A stretch of DNA of 10,523 nucleotides from Ilumatobacteraceae bacterium (GTDB taxonomy: Bacteria; Actinomycetota; Acidimicrobiia; Acidimicrobiales; Ilumatobacteraceae). This document shows positions 1 through 10,084 of this stretch, one piece after another; within the stretch, counting starts at the first letter, position 1; the number at the start of each line of letters is the position of its first letter. A program made the position numbers and the translations under genes. The notes below the pieces were generated by a model that was given only the letters and a program-made list of their open reading frames with translations, was not told the origin of the DNA and did no database searches. The stretch is from contig JALOLG010000041.1 of the NCBI GenBank assembly GCA_025456105.1, positions 1-10,523 of the forward strand, read 5' to 3'.

Positions 1-698
<698 letters not shown>

Positions 699-702
699 CC
701 CG

Positions 703-708
703 TAGGCT
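703..708 (+). promoter_or_regulatory. Putative -10 element (TAGGCT) for a leaderless uvrA transcript
   Basis: TAGGCT fits the actinobacterial TANNNT -10 pattern and ends 7 bases before the ATG at 716. The spacer is cgatccg, and no Shine-Dalgarno sequence is present. The same spacing recurs before five other genes here, which supports a promoter giving a transcript that begins at or within a few bases of the ATG. No convincing -35 is visible. It would let uvrA be expressed independently of uvrB. This is inferred from sequence pattern only. Confidence 0.5.
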
Positions 709-715
709 CGATCCG

Positions 716-3582
<2,867 letters not shown>

Positions 3583-3586
<4 letters not shown>

Positions 3587-4836
3587 CGGCCGACCTCCAG
3601 CGGCGCACGCTCGCCACGCTGCGGCTGGCTGCGGTCCCGGGCCAGGCCGCCATCGCCGGCTCGGTCGCCGTGGTCACCCTCCTCATGGGCGAGCTCCTGG
3701 GCTCCGACCGGTGGGCCGGCCTGGGTGGGGCGTCGTTCACCCTCGGCTCGGCACTCGCCGCGGTCCCGCTCGCCGCCGTGATGCGCCGGCGCGGACGCCG
3801 GCCAGGGCTCACGGTGGCGATGGCGATCGCCGCCGGTGGTGCCCTCGTGGTGCTGGTCGGTGGTCAGCTCGGGGTGGTGCCGCTGGTGGTGGCCGGTCTG
3901 CTGCTGTTCGGCGCCGGCCAGACCGCCAACCTGCAGGGCCGCTACGTCGCCGCCGATCTCGCCGAGCCCGCCCGCCGGGCGGCGGCGATCGCCGCGATCG
4001 TGTGGGTGTCGACGCTCGGCGCGGTGCTCGGCCCGGTGCTGGTGCCGCTCGCCAAGCGACTGGCCGAGGCGCTCGGGCTCGAGCCGCTCGTGGGCCCGTA
4101 CCTGTTCGGAGCGGCGCTGTTCGCGCTCGGCGCGCTGGTGTACGCCGTGCGACTGCGTCCCGACCCGCTCGTGGTGGCGGGTGGCATCGATCCGCACGCA
4201 CCGCGCATCCGGCCGGTGCACCAGCTGCGGACGTCGTGGGGGGTCATCCGCGCGTCGAGCGGGGCGCTGCTCGGTCTCACCACCATGGTCGGGTCGCAGG
4301 CCGCGATGGTGGCGGTGATGACCATGACGCCCGCGCACATGAAGGACCACGGCCAGGCCGACCTGTCGGCGCTGGTGATCTCGGTCCACATCCTCGGCAT
4401 GTTCGGCTTCGCGCCGCTGATCGGCCGGCTCGTCGACGGCGTCGGCGCTGTGCGTGCCGTGCAGTACGGCGCGGTCGTGCTCGGCTCGGGCACGGTCGCC
4501 GCGGTGGTCGCCGGGTACGTGCCCTGGCTGATGTTCGTGGGGCTGTTCCTGCTCGGGCTGGGGTGGAGCATCGGCCTCATCGCCGGCACCACGCTGCTGA
4601 CCGGATCGGTGCCCGACGAGAGCCGCGTCGAGGTGCAGGGTGCGGGCGACCTCATGATGAGCAGCGCCGGTGCGGTGGCGGCGTTCTCGAGCGGGTTCGT
4701 GAAGGCGTCGCTCGGGTTCCACCTGCTGGCCGACGCCGCGACGGCGATCGCTGCGGGCCTGCTCGTGTACGCCTGGGTGGTGTCGGCCCGGCGCCGGGCC
4801 CCGGTGGCTAGCGCAGCTTCTTCGACAGCTCGTTGA
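3583..4836 (+). CDS. MFS transporter, substrate unknown
   Basis: This 417-residue, strongly hydrophobic protein has about 11-12 predicted membrane segments and belongs to the major facilitator superfamily. After TM2 there is a motif-A-like loop ([10 protein letters not shown], 67-75). The N-terminal half includes [19 protein letters not shown] (119-137). After a polar central loop (about 192-222), the C-terminal half has TMTPAHM (247-253) and [18 protein letters not shown] (269-286). These motifs recall a group of actinobacterial MFS proteins often annotated as drug-efflux permeases, but nothing in the sequence identifies the substrate. The GTG start overlaps the uvrA TGA by four bases (GTGA), so translation is probably coupled to uvrA; no separate promoter or ribosome binding site is seen. 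Its 3' end overlaps the opposing rhomboid-like gene by 29 bases. The family call is firm and the function is open. Confidence 0.88.
4808..4836. other. 29-base tail-to-tail overlap of two coding regions
   Basis: The last nine codons plus stop of the plus-strand MFS gene and the final codons of the minus-strand rhomboid-like gene occupy the same bases. There is therefore no room for a terminator between the two genes, so transcripts from the two sides must overlap as antisense RNA unless a terminator lies inside a coding region. This is a direct reading of the two stop codons (TGA at 4834-4836 on plus; TAG at 4810-4808 on minus). Confidence 0.85.
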
Positions 4837-5668
4837 GCCGCCGCTTCTCGGCCGCGCTGAGCGAGTCGAGACCGGTCGCGGAGATCTTGTCGAGCAGCAT
4901 GTCGAGCTCGGCCTGGGCGGCGACGGCGTCGACCGACGGCGGGCTGGCCGGTGGCGACCACGGCCCCTCGACGACGGTGCTCCCCGACGACACGGAGCGC
5001 TGCTTCTTGGAGCGGCGGGCGGAGCCGCTGTTGGAGGGGAGCGGGATGCGCGGGATCCACGGGAACGACTCGGCGAGCCCCATCGTGCGGGCGCCGATCG
5101 CGGCGACGGCGAGGGTGACGAACAAGAAGATGATCCCGCGCTCGTTGCGCTCGCCGAGCAGCTGGAGGATCTCGAGACCGAGGAACACCGCACCGAGCAC
5201 CCAGCCGGGGATCCCGAAGAAGAACCGGACGTAGGGGTACTCGGCGACGAACACCAGGAACACGGCGATCTCGATCGGGCGGATGCCGGCCTGGGGCAGG
5301 TCGATGATCGTGCCGACGATGCCGGGGATGACCGTCAGCGCGAGGAGGAACCACGCGAACCGGTTGCGCCCGACGAGGCCCTCCACCTCGCGGCCGAAGT
5401 ACCAGAAGATGACGATCGTGAGCAGCGTCCAGATGTCGGGACCGTTGGCGATCGGCCACGTGACGAGCCGCCACAGCTGACCCTCGAGCACCTTCTCGGG
5501 CCACAGGATGAGCGGATCGAGGTCGCCGAGGATCGCGTAGACGAACATCGACCCCACGCACGCGAGCGCGACGAGCACGGTGGTGGTGACGTCGAGCTGG
5601 CCGATCCGGAACCACGGCGGACCGCCGTAGCGGCTCTCTGGTGCGGAGAACGAGAAGCGACCGGCCAT
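4808..5668 (-). CDS. Rhomboid-fold membrane protein, predicted catalytically inactive
   Basis: This is a 286-residue polytopic membrane protein with six predicted helices (about 28-48, 77-93, 102-122, 128-150, 153-171 and 178-197). The rhomboid fold is suggested by the L1-type LWRLVTWPI (65-73, WR at 66-67) and the TM4-TM5 pattern EYPYVRFFFGIPGWVLGAVF. The catalytic signature is missing: where active rhomboids have GxSG at the start of TM4 this protein has GIRP (128-131), and TM6 (IFLFVTLAVAAIGA) has no histidine. A polar, Ser/Pro-rich linker (about 211-245) leads to a C-terminal helical stretch with [21 protein letters not shown] (258-278). That stretch resembles the small C-terminal domain of many bacterial rhomboid-family proteins (DUF6576-like, from memory). 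The start is ATG 5668, nine bases after a minus-strand TACGGT; upstream in-frame codons run back into uvrC and are not needed. A scaffold or chaperone-like role is possible but unproven. Confidence 0.82.
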   Translation of the reverse strand: MAGRFSFSAPESRYGGPPWFRIGQLDVTTTVLVALACVGSMFVYAILGDLDPLILWPEKVLEGQLWRLVTWPIANGPDIWTLLTIVIFWYFGREVEGLVGRNRFAWFLLALTVIPGIVGTIIDLPQAGIRPIEIAVFLVFVAEYPYVRFFFGIPGWVLGAVFLGLEILQLLGERNERGIIFLFVTLAVAAIGARTMGLAESFPWIPRIPLPSNSGSARRSKKQRSVSSGSTVVEGPWSPPASPPSVDAVAAQAELDMLLDKISATGLDSLSAAEKRRLNELSKKLR

Positions 5669-5677
5669 CGGGGCTCC

Positions 5678-5687
5678 ACCGTATCCT
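5678..5687. promoter_or_regulatory. Bidirectional promoter core (ACCGTATCCT) between rhomboid-like gene and uvrC
   Basis: On the plus strand TATCCT (5682-5687) ends nine bases before the uvrC ATG. On the minus strand TACGGT (5683-5678) ends nine bases before the rhomboid-like ATG. The two hexamers share the central TA step. Neither gene has a Shine-Dalgarno sequence, and the whole intergenic gap is 28 bases, so both transcripts would be leaderless or nearly so. No -35 element is recognisable on either side. The call rests on the spacing and on a near-identical arrangement at 8390-8399. Confidence 0.55.
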
Positions 5688-5696
5688 CGGATCCCG

Positions 5697-7574
5697 ATGG
5701 TGAGACGTCCGCCGGCCGGCACGATCCCCGATGCCCCGGGCTCGTACCAGTTCAAGGACGCCGAGGGCCGGGTCATCTACGTGGGCAAGGCGTCGAGCCT
5801 GCGCCAGCGCCTCTCGAGCTACTTCCAGGACCCCCGCAACCTCCATCCGCGGACCGCCCAGATGGTGGCCACGGCCGAGACCGTCGAGTGGACGATCGTC
5901 CGCAACGAGGTCGAGGCGCTGATGCTCGAGTACTCGCTCATCAAGCAGCACCGGCCGCGGTTCAACGTCCGGCTGCGCGACGACAAGAGCTACCCGTTCC
6001 TCGCGGTCACGGTCGACGAGCAGTGGCCGCGGGCGATGGTGATGCGGGGCCACAAGCGCAAGGGCACGCGCTACTTCGGGCCCTACGCACACGCCTACGC
6101 CATCCGCGACACGCTCGACCTCCTGCTGCGGAGCTTCCCCGTGCGCACGTGCAGCCCGGCCAAGTTCCACCAGCACGAGCGCCTCGGACGGCCCTGCCTG
6201 CTGTTCCACATCGAGAAGTGCTCCGGCCCGTGCGTGGGCGAGATCGACGAGATGCCGTACCGGCAGCTGGTGACCGAGCTGTGCGAGTTCCTCGACGGCG
6301 ACACCGACGAGATCGTGGCGCGCCTCGAGTCGGAGATGGCCCGGGCGGCGGCCGAGCTCGAGTACGAGCGGGCCGCTCGGGTCCGCGACCGGCTCGCCGC
6401 GGTGCGCCGGGCGATCGAGAAGCAGCAGATGGTGGCCGACCGCAGCGAGGACCTCGACGTGATCGGCGTGGTCGACGACGACCTCGAAGCGGCCGTGCAG
6501 GTGTTCCACGTCCGCAAGGGACGGGTGGTCGGTCGCAAGGGCTTCGTGCTCGACAAGGTGGAGGAGCTCACGCCCGGTGGCCTGATCGACCGCATCCTCG
6601 AAGCGCTCTACGGCGACGACCCGCCGGCCGGCGTGCCCAAGCAGGTGCTCGTCCCCACGCCGGCCGACGACCTCGTCACGTACGAGGAGTGGCTGTCGCA
6701 CCTGCGCGGCTCGCGGGTGCAGGTGCGGGTGCCCCAGCGCGGCGACAAGCGGGTGCTGCTCGACACGGTCACCCGCAACGCTGCCGAGGAGCTGCAGCGT
6801 CACCGGCTCCGACGGGCGAGCGATCACAACGCCCGCAGCCGGGCGCTCGTCGAGCTGCAGGACCTGCTGGAGCTCCCCGAGGCACCGCTGCGGATCGAGT
6901 GCTACGACATGGCGCACCTCCAGGGCACCGACTACGTGGGGTCGATGGTGGTCCTCGAGGACGGCCTGCCGGCCAAGCGCGAGTACCGCCGCTTCAAGGT
7001 CCACGTGCCCGGCAACGACGACTACGCGGCCATGGAGGAGGTGCTCACTCGGCGCCTGAGCGCGTACGTGGAGGAGCGCGACCGCCCGATCACCGAGCGC
7101 GGCGATCGACCGGGCAAGTTCGCGTACCCGCCGCAGCTGCTGGTGGTGGACGGCGGCAAGGGGCAGCTCGGGGTGGCCGTCCAGGTGCTCGAGCGGCTCG
7201 GTCTCACCGACGAGATCCCGGTGGCGGGTCTCGCCAAGCGGTTCGAGGAGGTCTACGTGCCGGGCCGGTCGGCGCCGGTGGAGATCCCGCGGGGGAGCGA
7301 GGCGCTGTTCATGCTCCAGCGGATCCGCGACGAGGCGCACCGGTTCGCCAACACGTTCCACGGCGAGCGGCGCAGCAAGCGCATGACGGCCAGCTCGCTC
7401 GACGGCATCCCCGGGCTCGGACCCTCACGGAAGGCGAAGCTGGTGAAGGCGATGGGCGGGGTCAAGGCGGTCAAGACCGCATCACTCGACGACCTCAAGG
7501 CGCTCTCGTTCCTCCCCGACGCGGTGGCCGAGGCGATCCACGCCCGGTTCCACCCCTCGACGAGCGCTGGCTAG
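5697..7574 (+). CDS. uvrC: UvrC, excinuclease ABC subunit C
   Basis: UvrC makes both incisions flanking a lesion marked by UvrB. The 625-residue product is complete. Its N-terminal GIY-YIG nuclease (3' incision) has GSY (15-17), IYVGKA (27-32), Arg38 and the catalytic-type Glu78. A four-cysteine cluster (Cys152, Cys167, Cys175, Cys179) matches the iron-sulfur-binding cysteines described for UvrC. The UVR motif (LESEMARAAAELEYERAARVRD, around residues 208-230) should pair with UvrB. The RNase H-like nuclease (5' incision) shows Asp404 and His407 in CYDMAHLQGT, Asp485 in VDGGKGQ, and His548 in RDEAHRFA. Tandem helix-hairpin-helix motifs close the protein (SSLDGIPGLGPSRKAKLVKAM onward). ATG 5697 is chosen because it follows a -10-like TATCCT by nine bases. 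Its TAG stop shares CTAG with the stop of the opposing broken gene. No LexA-type box is visible upstream. Confidence 0.97.
   Translation: MVRRPPAGTIPDAPGSYQFKDAEGRVIYVGKASSLRQRLSSYFQDPRNLHPRTAQMVATAETVEWTIVRNEVEALMLEYSLIKQHRPRFNVRLRDDKSYPFLAVTVDEQWPRAMVMRGHKRKGTRYFGPYAHAYAIRDTLDLLLRSFPVRTCSPAKFHQHERLGRPCLLFHIEKCSGPCVGEIDEMPYRQLVTELCEFLDGDTDEIVARLESEMARAAAELEYERAARVRDRLAAVRRAIEKQQMVADRSEDLDVIGVVDDDLEAAVQVFHVRKGRVVGRKGFVLDKVEELTPGGLIDRILEALYGDDPPAGVPKQVLVPTPADDLVTYEEWLSHLRGSRVQVRVPQRGDKRVLLDTVTRNAAEELQRHRLRRASDHNARSRALVELQDLLELPEAPLRIECYDMAHLQGTDYVGSMVVLEDGLPAKREYRRFKVHVPGNDDYAAMEEVLTRRLSAYVEERDRPITERGDRPGKFAYPPQLLVVDGGKGQLGVAVQVLERLGLTDEIPVAGLAKRFEEVYVPGRSAPVEIPRGSEALFMLQRIRDEAHRFANTFHGERRSKRMTASSLDGIPGLGPSRKAKLVKAMGGVKAVKTASLDDLKALSFLPDAVAEAIHARFHPSTSAG
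7571..7574. other. Shared palindromic stop: uvrC TAG and opposing TAG overlap in CTAG
   Basis: The palindrome CTAG supplies the uvrC stop (TAG, 7572-7574, plus) and the stop of the LLM-type gene remnant (TAG, 7573-7571, minus). The two coding regions therefore abut with a four-base overlap and no terminator space. This is a direct reading of the sequence. Confidence 0.85.
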
Positions 7575-8381
7575 AACGCCGGCGCGACCTCGGCGAGGAA
7601 GCGCTCGAAGCCGGCCCGGCGGGCCGCCGGGTCGCGCCCGAACGTGAAGTCGGGCACGATGAACTCGTCGAACCCCATCTCGACGTACTCGCCGAGGATG
7701 TCGACGATCTGCGCCGGTGAGCCGACGATCGACCGCTCGGCCGGTGCCCGCTCGCGGAGGGTCGCGGCGTGCTCGTCGGAGTCGGCGAACAGGATCATCG
7801 CCTGCACCGACCGCCACACCGAGCCCGGATCGCGGCCCACGGCCTCGCATCCGGCGTCGAACACCCGGGCCCGGGCTCGGGCGGTGGGAGGGTCGCCCCA
7901 GGTGTTCCACTCGTCGGCGTGCCGCGCCGTGATCCGCGACATCCGCGGGCTGCCGGTGCCCACCAGGATCGGGAGCGGCTGCTGCACCGGCGCCGGTTGG
8001 CAGGGTGCGTCGACGATTCGATAGTGGCGACCCTCGACGGTGGTGCGCGGCTCGGTGAGGAGCGAGCGGACGATCCGGATCGCCTCCTCGAAGCGATCGA
8101 CCCGCGGGCCCGCGTCGGGCAGGTCGATCCCGTAGGCGCGGTGCTCGTTGACCTGCCAGCCGGCGCCGATGCCGAGCACGAAGCGCCCGTGCGACAGCTG
8201 GTCGATGGTGGCGGCGCGGTTGGCGAGCACCGCCGGGTGGTGGACGGTCGTGGGCGACACGAGGGGGCATGTAGTGGTCGGCGAACCAGAGCCCGAACCA
8301 GCCGGTGGCGTCGGCCCACCTGGCCAGGTCGAGGATCTCGTCGGTGTCGCGCTCGGGGGAGGGCCAGACGGAGAAGCGCAT
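7571..8381 (-). pseudogene. LLM-class (F420-type) oxidoreductase gene with internal deletion and frame change
   Basis: Two pieces of one luciferase-like (TIM-barrel, coenzyme-F420-type) oxidoreductase lie in different frames. Piece 1 (8381 to about 8265) starts at ATG with RFSVWPSPERDTDEILDLAR and runs through GWFGLWFADHYMP. Piece 2 (about 8266 to 7571) runs from PLVSPTTVHHPAVLANRAAT through LSHGRFVLGIGAGWQVNEHRAYGI, PILVGTGSPRM and ADEWNTWG to the TAG stop. In intact relatives about 30-40 residues separate ADHYMP from GPLVSP, including a strand and a helix of the barrel. Here they are fused with a change of frame at 8261-8270. The two pieces total about 270 residues, against roughly 300 for the family. 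A single-base error cannot explain the missing block, so I call it a pseudogene. An assembly collapse is the main alternative. A -10-like TACGGT still stands eight bases before the ATG. The substrate of the ancestral enzyme is unknown. Confidence 0.8.
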
Positions 8382-8389
8382 CGACGCGG

Positions 8390-8399
8390 ACCGTAGCCT
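8390..8399. promoter_or_regulatory. Bidirectional promoter core (ACCGTAGCCT) between LLM remnant and methyltransferase
   Basis: Plus-strand TAGCCT (8394-8399) ends nine bases before the methyltransferase ATG (8409). Minus-strand TACGGT (8395-8390) ends eight bases before the ATG of the LLM remnant (8381). The hexamers share the TA step exactly as at 5678-5687, and the 10-base cores differ at one position only. There is no Shine-Dalgarno sequence on either side and no recognisable -35. Confidence 0.55.
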
Positions 8400-8408
8400 C
8401 CACCGGCG

Positions 8409-9140
8409 ATGGACGGATCCGATCTGTGGGAGACGCACGCCGACTGGTGGATCCGCGAGTTCACCGAGGGCGCCGACCCCGAGTACGTCGAGCAGATCCT
8501 GCCGCTCGCGGCCGCCGAGCTGGCGGGCTACGGGCGGGTGCTCGACATCGGCTGCGGCGAGGGGCAGATCAGCCGGCTGCTGGCGGCGCAGGGCAGCACC
8601 GTGGTGGGCGTCGACCCCACGCGCGCCCAGCTCGTCGCGGCCGCCGCGCGTGGCGGCGGACCTCGCTACGTGCGGGCGGGTGCCGCCGCGCTGCCGGTGG
8701 CCGACGACTCGTTCGATGCGGCCGTCGCGTGCCTCGTGTTCGAGCACATCGACGACGTCGACGGCGCGATCGCCGAGGTCGCCCGCGTGCTGCGACCCGG
8801 TGGTCGGTTCTCGTTCTTCCTGAACCACCCGCTCATCCAGACCCCCGGCAGCGGCTGGATCGACGACCAGTGGATCGAGCCGCCCGAGCAGTACTGGCGG
8901 GTCGGTCCGTACCTCGTCGAGGCCGAGTCGGTGGAGCAGGTCGAGCTCGGCGTGTGGATCCGCTTCCTGCACCGGCCGCTGTCGCGGTACCTCAACGCCC
9001 TGGCCGAGCGCGGGCTCGTCCTCGAGCGGATGGTGGAGCCGTCACCTCCGCCGGGGTTCCTCGAGCGGGCACCGGAGTACGTCGATGCAGCGACGATCCC
9101 TCGATTGCTGTACCTGCGGCTGCGCAACGACGGCGGCTAA
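8409..9140 (+). CDS. Class I SAM-dependent methyltransferase, substrate unknown
   Basis: This 243-residue soluble protein has a Rossmann-type methyltransferase core. Motif I is VLDIGCGEG (44-52), which binds S-adenosylmethionine. VVGVDPT (65-71) carries the acidic residue that contacts the ribose. ALPVADDSFDAAVACLVFEHIDD has the motif II/III pattern of Methyltransf_11/UbiE-like enzymes, followed by EVARVLRPGGRF. The N-terminus (DLWETHADWWIREFTEGADPEY) and the C-terminal half (PEQYWRVGPYLVEAE, PLSRYLNALAERGL) form a substrate cap that I cannot assign. ATG 8409 is supported by a -10-like TAGCCT nine bases upstream and by the absence of a ribosome binding site. The TAA stop lies 11 bases before rapZ and is part of that gene's possible -10. 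Whether its position beside rapZ is functional cannot be told from this window. Confidence 0.88.
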   Translation: MDGSDLWETHADWWIREFTEGADPEYVEQILPLAAAELAGYGRVLDIGCGEGQISRLLAAQGSTVVGVDPTRAQLVAAAARGGGPRYVRAGAAALPVADDSFDAAVACLVFEHIDDVDGAIAEVARVLRPGGRFSFFLNHPLIQTPGSGWIDDQWIEPPEQYWRVGPYLVEAESVEQVELGVWIRFLHRPLSRYLNALAERGLVLERMVEPSPPPGFLERAPEYVDAATIPRLLYLRLRNDGG

Positions 9141-9143
9141 CGT
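9138..9143 (+). promoter_or_regulatory. Putative -10 element (TAACGT) for rapZ, overlapping the upstream stop codon
   Basis: TAACGT ends eight bases before the rapZ ATG at 9152 and its first three bases are the TAA stop of the methyltransferase gene. It fits TANNNT and the same 7-9 base spacing as the other starts here, and no Shine-Dalgarno sequence precedes rapZ. It is a weaker candidate than the others, because a TAA stop codon would supply the TA by chance and the gene could simply be read from the upstream transcript. Confidence 0.38.
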
Positions 9144-9151
9144 CGCCATCG

Positions 9152-9997
9152 ATGGCCGATATCGTGCTGATCACGGGCCTAACGGGGGCCCGTCGATCAG
9201 CAGCCGCAGCGGAGCTGGAGGATCTCGGCTGGTACGTGGTCGACAACCTGCCCACGTCGCTGCTACCCGTCATCGTCGAGCTCGCCGCGAAGCCGGGCGG
9301 TGGCATCGAGCGCCTCGCGCTCGTGTCGGGCCGTCAGCACACCGACGTGCTCCCGCACGTCGGTGCGATGCGCACCGGGGGGCACCGGGTGACGCTGCTC
9401 TACCTCGACGCCGCCACGGCCGAGCTGGTGAAGCGCTACGACGCCACCCGCCGCCGCCATCCGCTGGCCGACGAGGCCGAGGGCCTGCTCGAGTCGATCG
9501 AGCTCGAGCGCGAGCGGCTGCGCCCGTTGCGCGACGCCGCCGACCTCGTGATCGACACCACCGACCTCAACGTCCACCAGCTGAAGGAGCGCCTCGTCGG
9601 CGCGTTCGAGGGCTCCGGCGGCTCGCAGATGCAGGTGGCGATCGAGTCGTTCGGCTACAAGCACGGGCTGCCGCTCGACGCCGACATCGTGATGGACGTC
9701 CGGTTCCTGCCCAACCCGCACTGGCAGGACGACCTGCGGCCGCTCACCGGGCACGATCCTGCGGTGCGCGACTTCGTGCTCGAGACGGCCGTCGCCGCGG
9801 CGTTCCTCGACCGGCTCGACGACCTCCTCACGAGCGTGCTCCCGGCGTACCACGCCGAGGGCCGCAGCTACCTGACGGTGGCGATCGGCTGCACCGGTGG
9901 CCGTCACCGCTCGGTCGCGATCGCCGAGGAGCTCGCCCGCCGCTTCCGCCAGCGCGGCGTCGCCGTGCGCACGACCCACCGCGACGTCGCAGGCTGA
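9152..9997 (+). CDS. rapZ: RapZ/YvcJ family protein with degenerate P-loop
   Basis: The 281-residue product has the length and block order of RapZ (YvcJ), a nucleotide-binding and RNA- or regulator-interacting protein that in E. coli controls GlmZ decay and hence amino-sugar synthesis. Visible family blocks are ELEDLGWYVVDNLP (near 21-34), ADLVIDTTDLNVHQLK, FGYKHGLPLDADIVMDVRFL, LTGHDPAVRDFVLE and the C-terminal GCTGGRHRS (246-254). The Walker A, normally GxSGxGKS, reads GLTGARRS (residues 9-16). The Lys is Arg, as I recall for many actinobacterial members, and the preceding Gly is also Arg, which is more unusual. The first 20 codons include CTA, CGT, CGA, TCA and GCA, rare elsewhere in this window. 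ATG 9152 is chosen because the family blocks begin right after it. In other actinobacteria rapZ usually follows uvrC and precedes yvcK and whiA; here it lies two genes after uvrC and directly before gap. Confidence 0.92.
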   Translation: MADIVLITGLTGARRSAAAAELEDLGWYVVDNLPTSLLPVIVELAAKPGGGIERLALVSGRQHTDVLPHVGAMRTGGHRVTLLYLDAATAELVKRYDATRRRHPLADEAEGLLESIELERERLRPLRDAADLVIDTTDLNVHQLKERLVGAFEGSGGSQMQVAIESFGYKHGLPLDADIVMDVRFLPNPHWQDDLRPLTGHDPAVRDFVLETAVAAAFLDRLDDLLTSVLPAYHAEGRSYLTVAIGCTGGRHRSVAIAEELARRFRQRGVAVRTTHRDVAG

Positions 9998-10055
9998 CCC
10001 GCCGCCGCGACGAAGACGGGACGTTCGGCCCGGGACGGCCGGCAGGGGCGTGGGC

Positions 10056-10061
10056 TACGGT
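10056..10061 (+). promoter_or_regulatory. Putative -10 element (TACGGT) of the gap promoter
   Basis: GGCTACGGT at 10053-10061 contains the same TACGGT hexamer seen on the minus strand at 5683-5678 and 8395-8390; with flanks it matches the reverse complement of the 8390-8399 core at nine of ten positions. It lies in the 102-base rapZ-gap gap, 38 bases before the gap ATG, so this transcript would carry a leader of about 30 bases with a Shine-Dalgarno sequence. No clear -35 is seen. Confidence 0.5.
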
Positions 10062-10063
10062 GC

Positions 10064-10079
10064 GATCGAATCGATCGAA
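10064..10079 (+). repeat. Direct repeat GATCGAA x2 with internal palindrome in the gap leader
   Basis: GATCGAA occurs at 10064-10070 and 10073-10079, nine bases apart start to start, and TCGATCGA at 10071-10078 is a perfect palindrome. The element lies just downstream of the putative -10 and just upstream of the ribosome binding site, a position where a repressor could act. The repeat is short, and its regulatory meaning is inference. Confidence 0.35.
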
Positions 10080-10084
10080 CGTCT

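Noticed and set aside
5669..5776. Longer N-terminus for the rhomboid-like protein using an upstream minus-strand start near 5776
   Set aside because: The extra 36 residues would be read from within uvrC antisense and across the promoter core, and lack rhomboid similarity. ATG 5668 fits the recurring -10 spacing.
3942..7361. A minus-strand open frame of more than 1,100 codons spanning the rhomboid-like gene and uvrC
   Set aside because: It is antisense to uvrC and partly in the wrong frame for the rhomboid-like gene. The translation has no family motifs and is rich in Arg, His, Ala and Pro, as expected of shadow frames in GC-rich DNA where stops are rare.
8261..8267. Programmed frameshift or single-base sequencing error in the G5 run of the LLM gene
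   Set aside because: Restoring the frame by one base would still leave about 30-40 conserved residues missing, so a simple slip does not explain the junction.
8148..8396. Small plus-strand open frames across the LLM remnant
   Set aside because: They lie antisense to recognisable LLM protein blocks and have no start signals of their own.
10025..10042. Possible rapZ terminator: CGGCC (10026-10030) and GGCCG (10037-10041) could pair around a six-base loop
   Set aside because: The stem is only five base pairs, or six with one G-T pair, and no T-tract follows. Such short GC hairpins are common by chance at this base composition.
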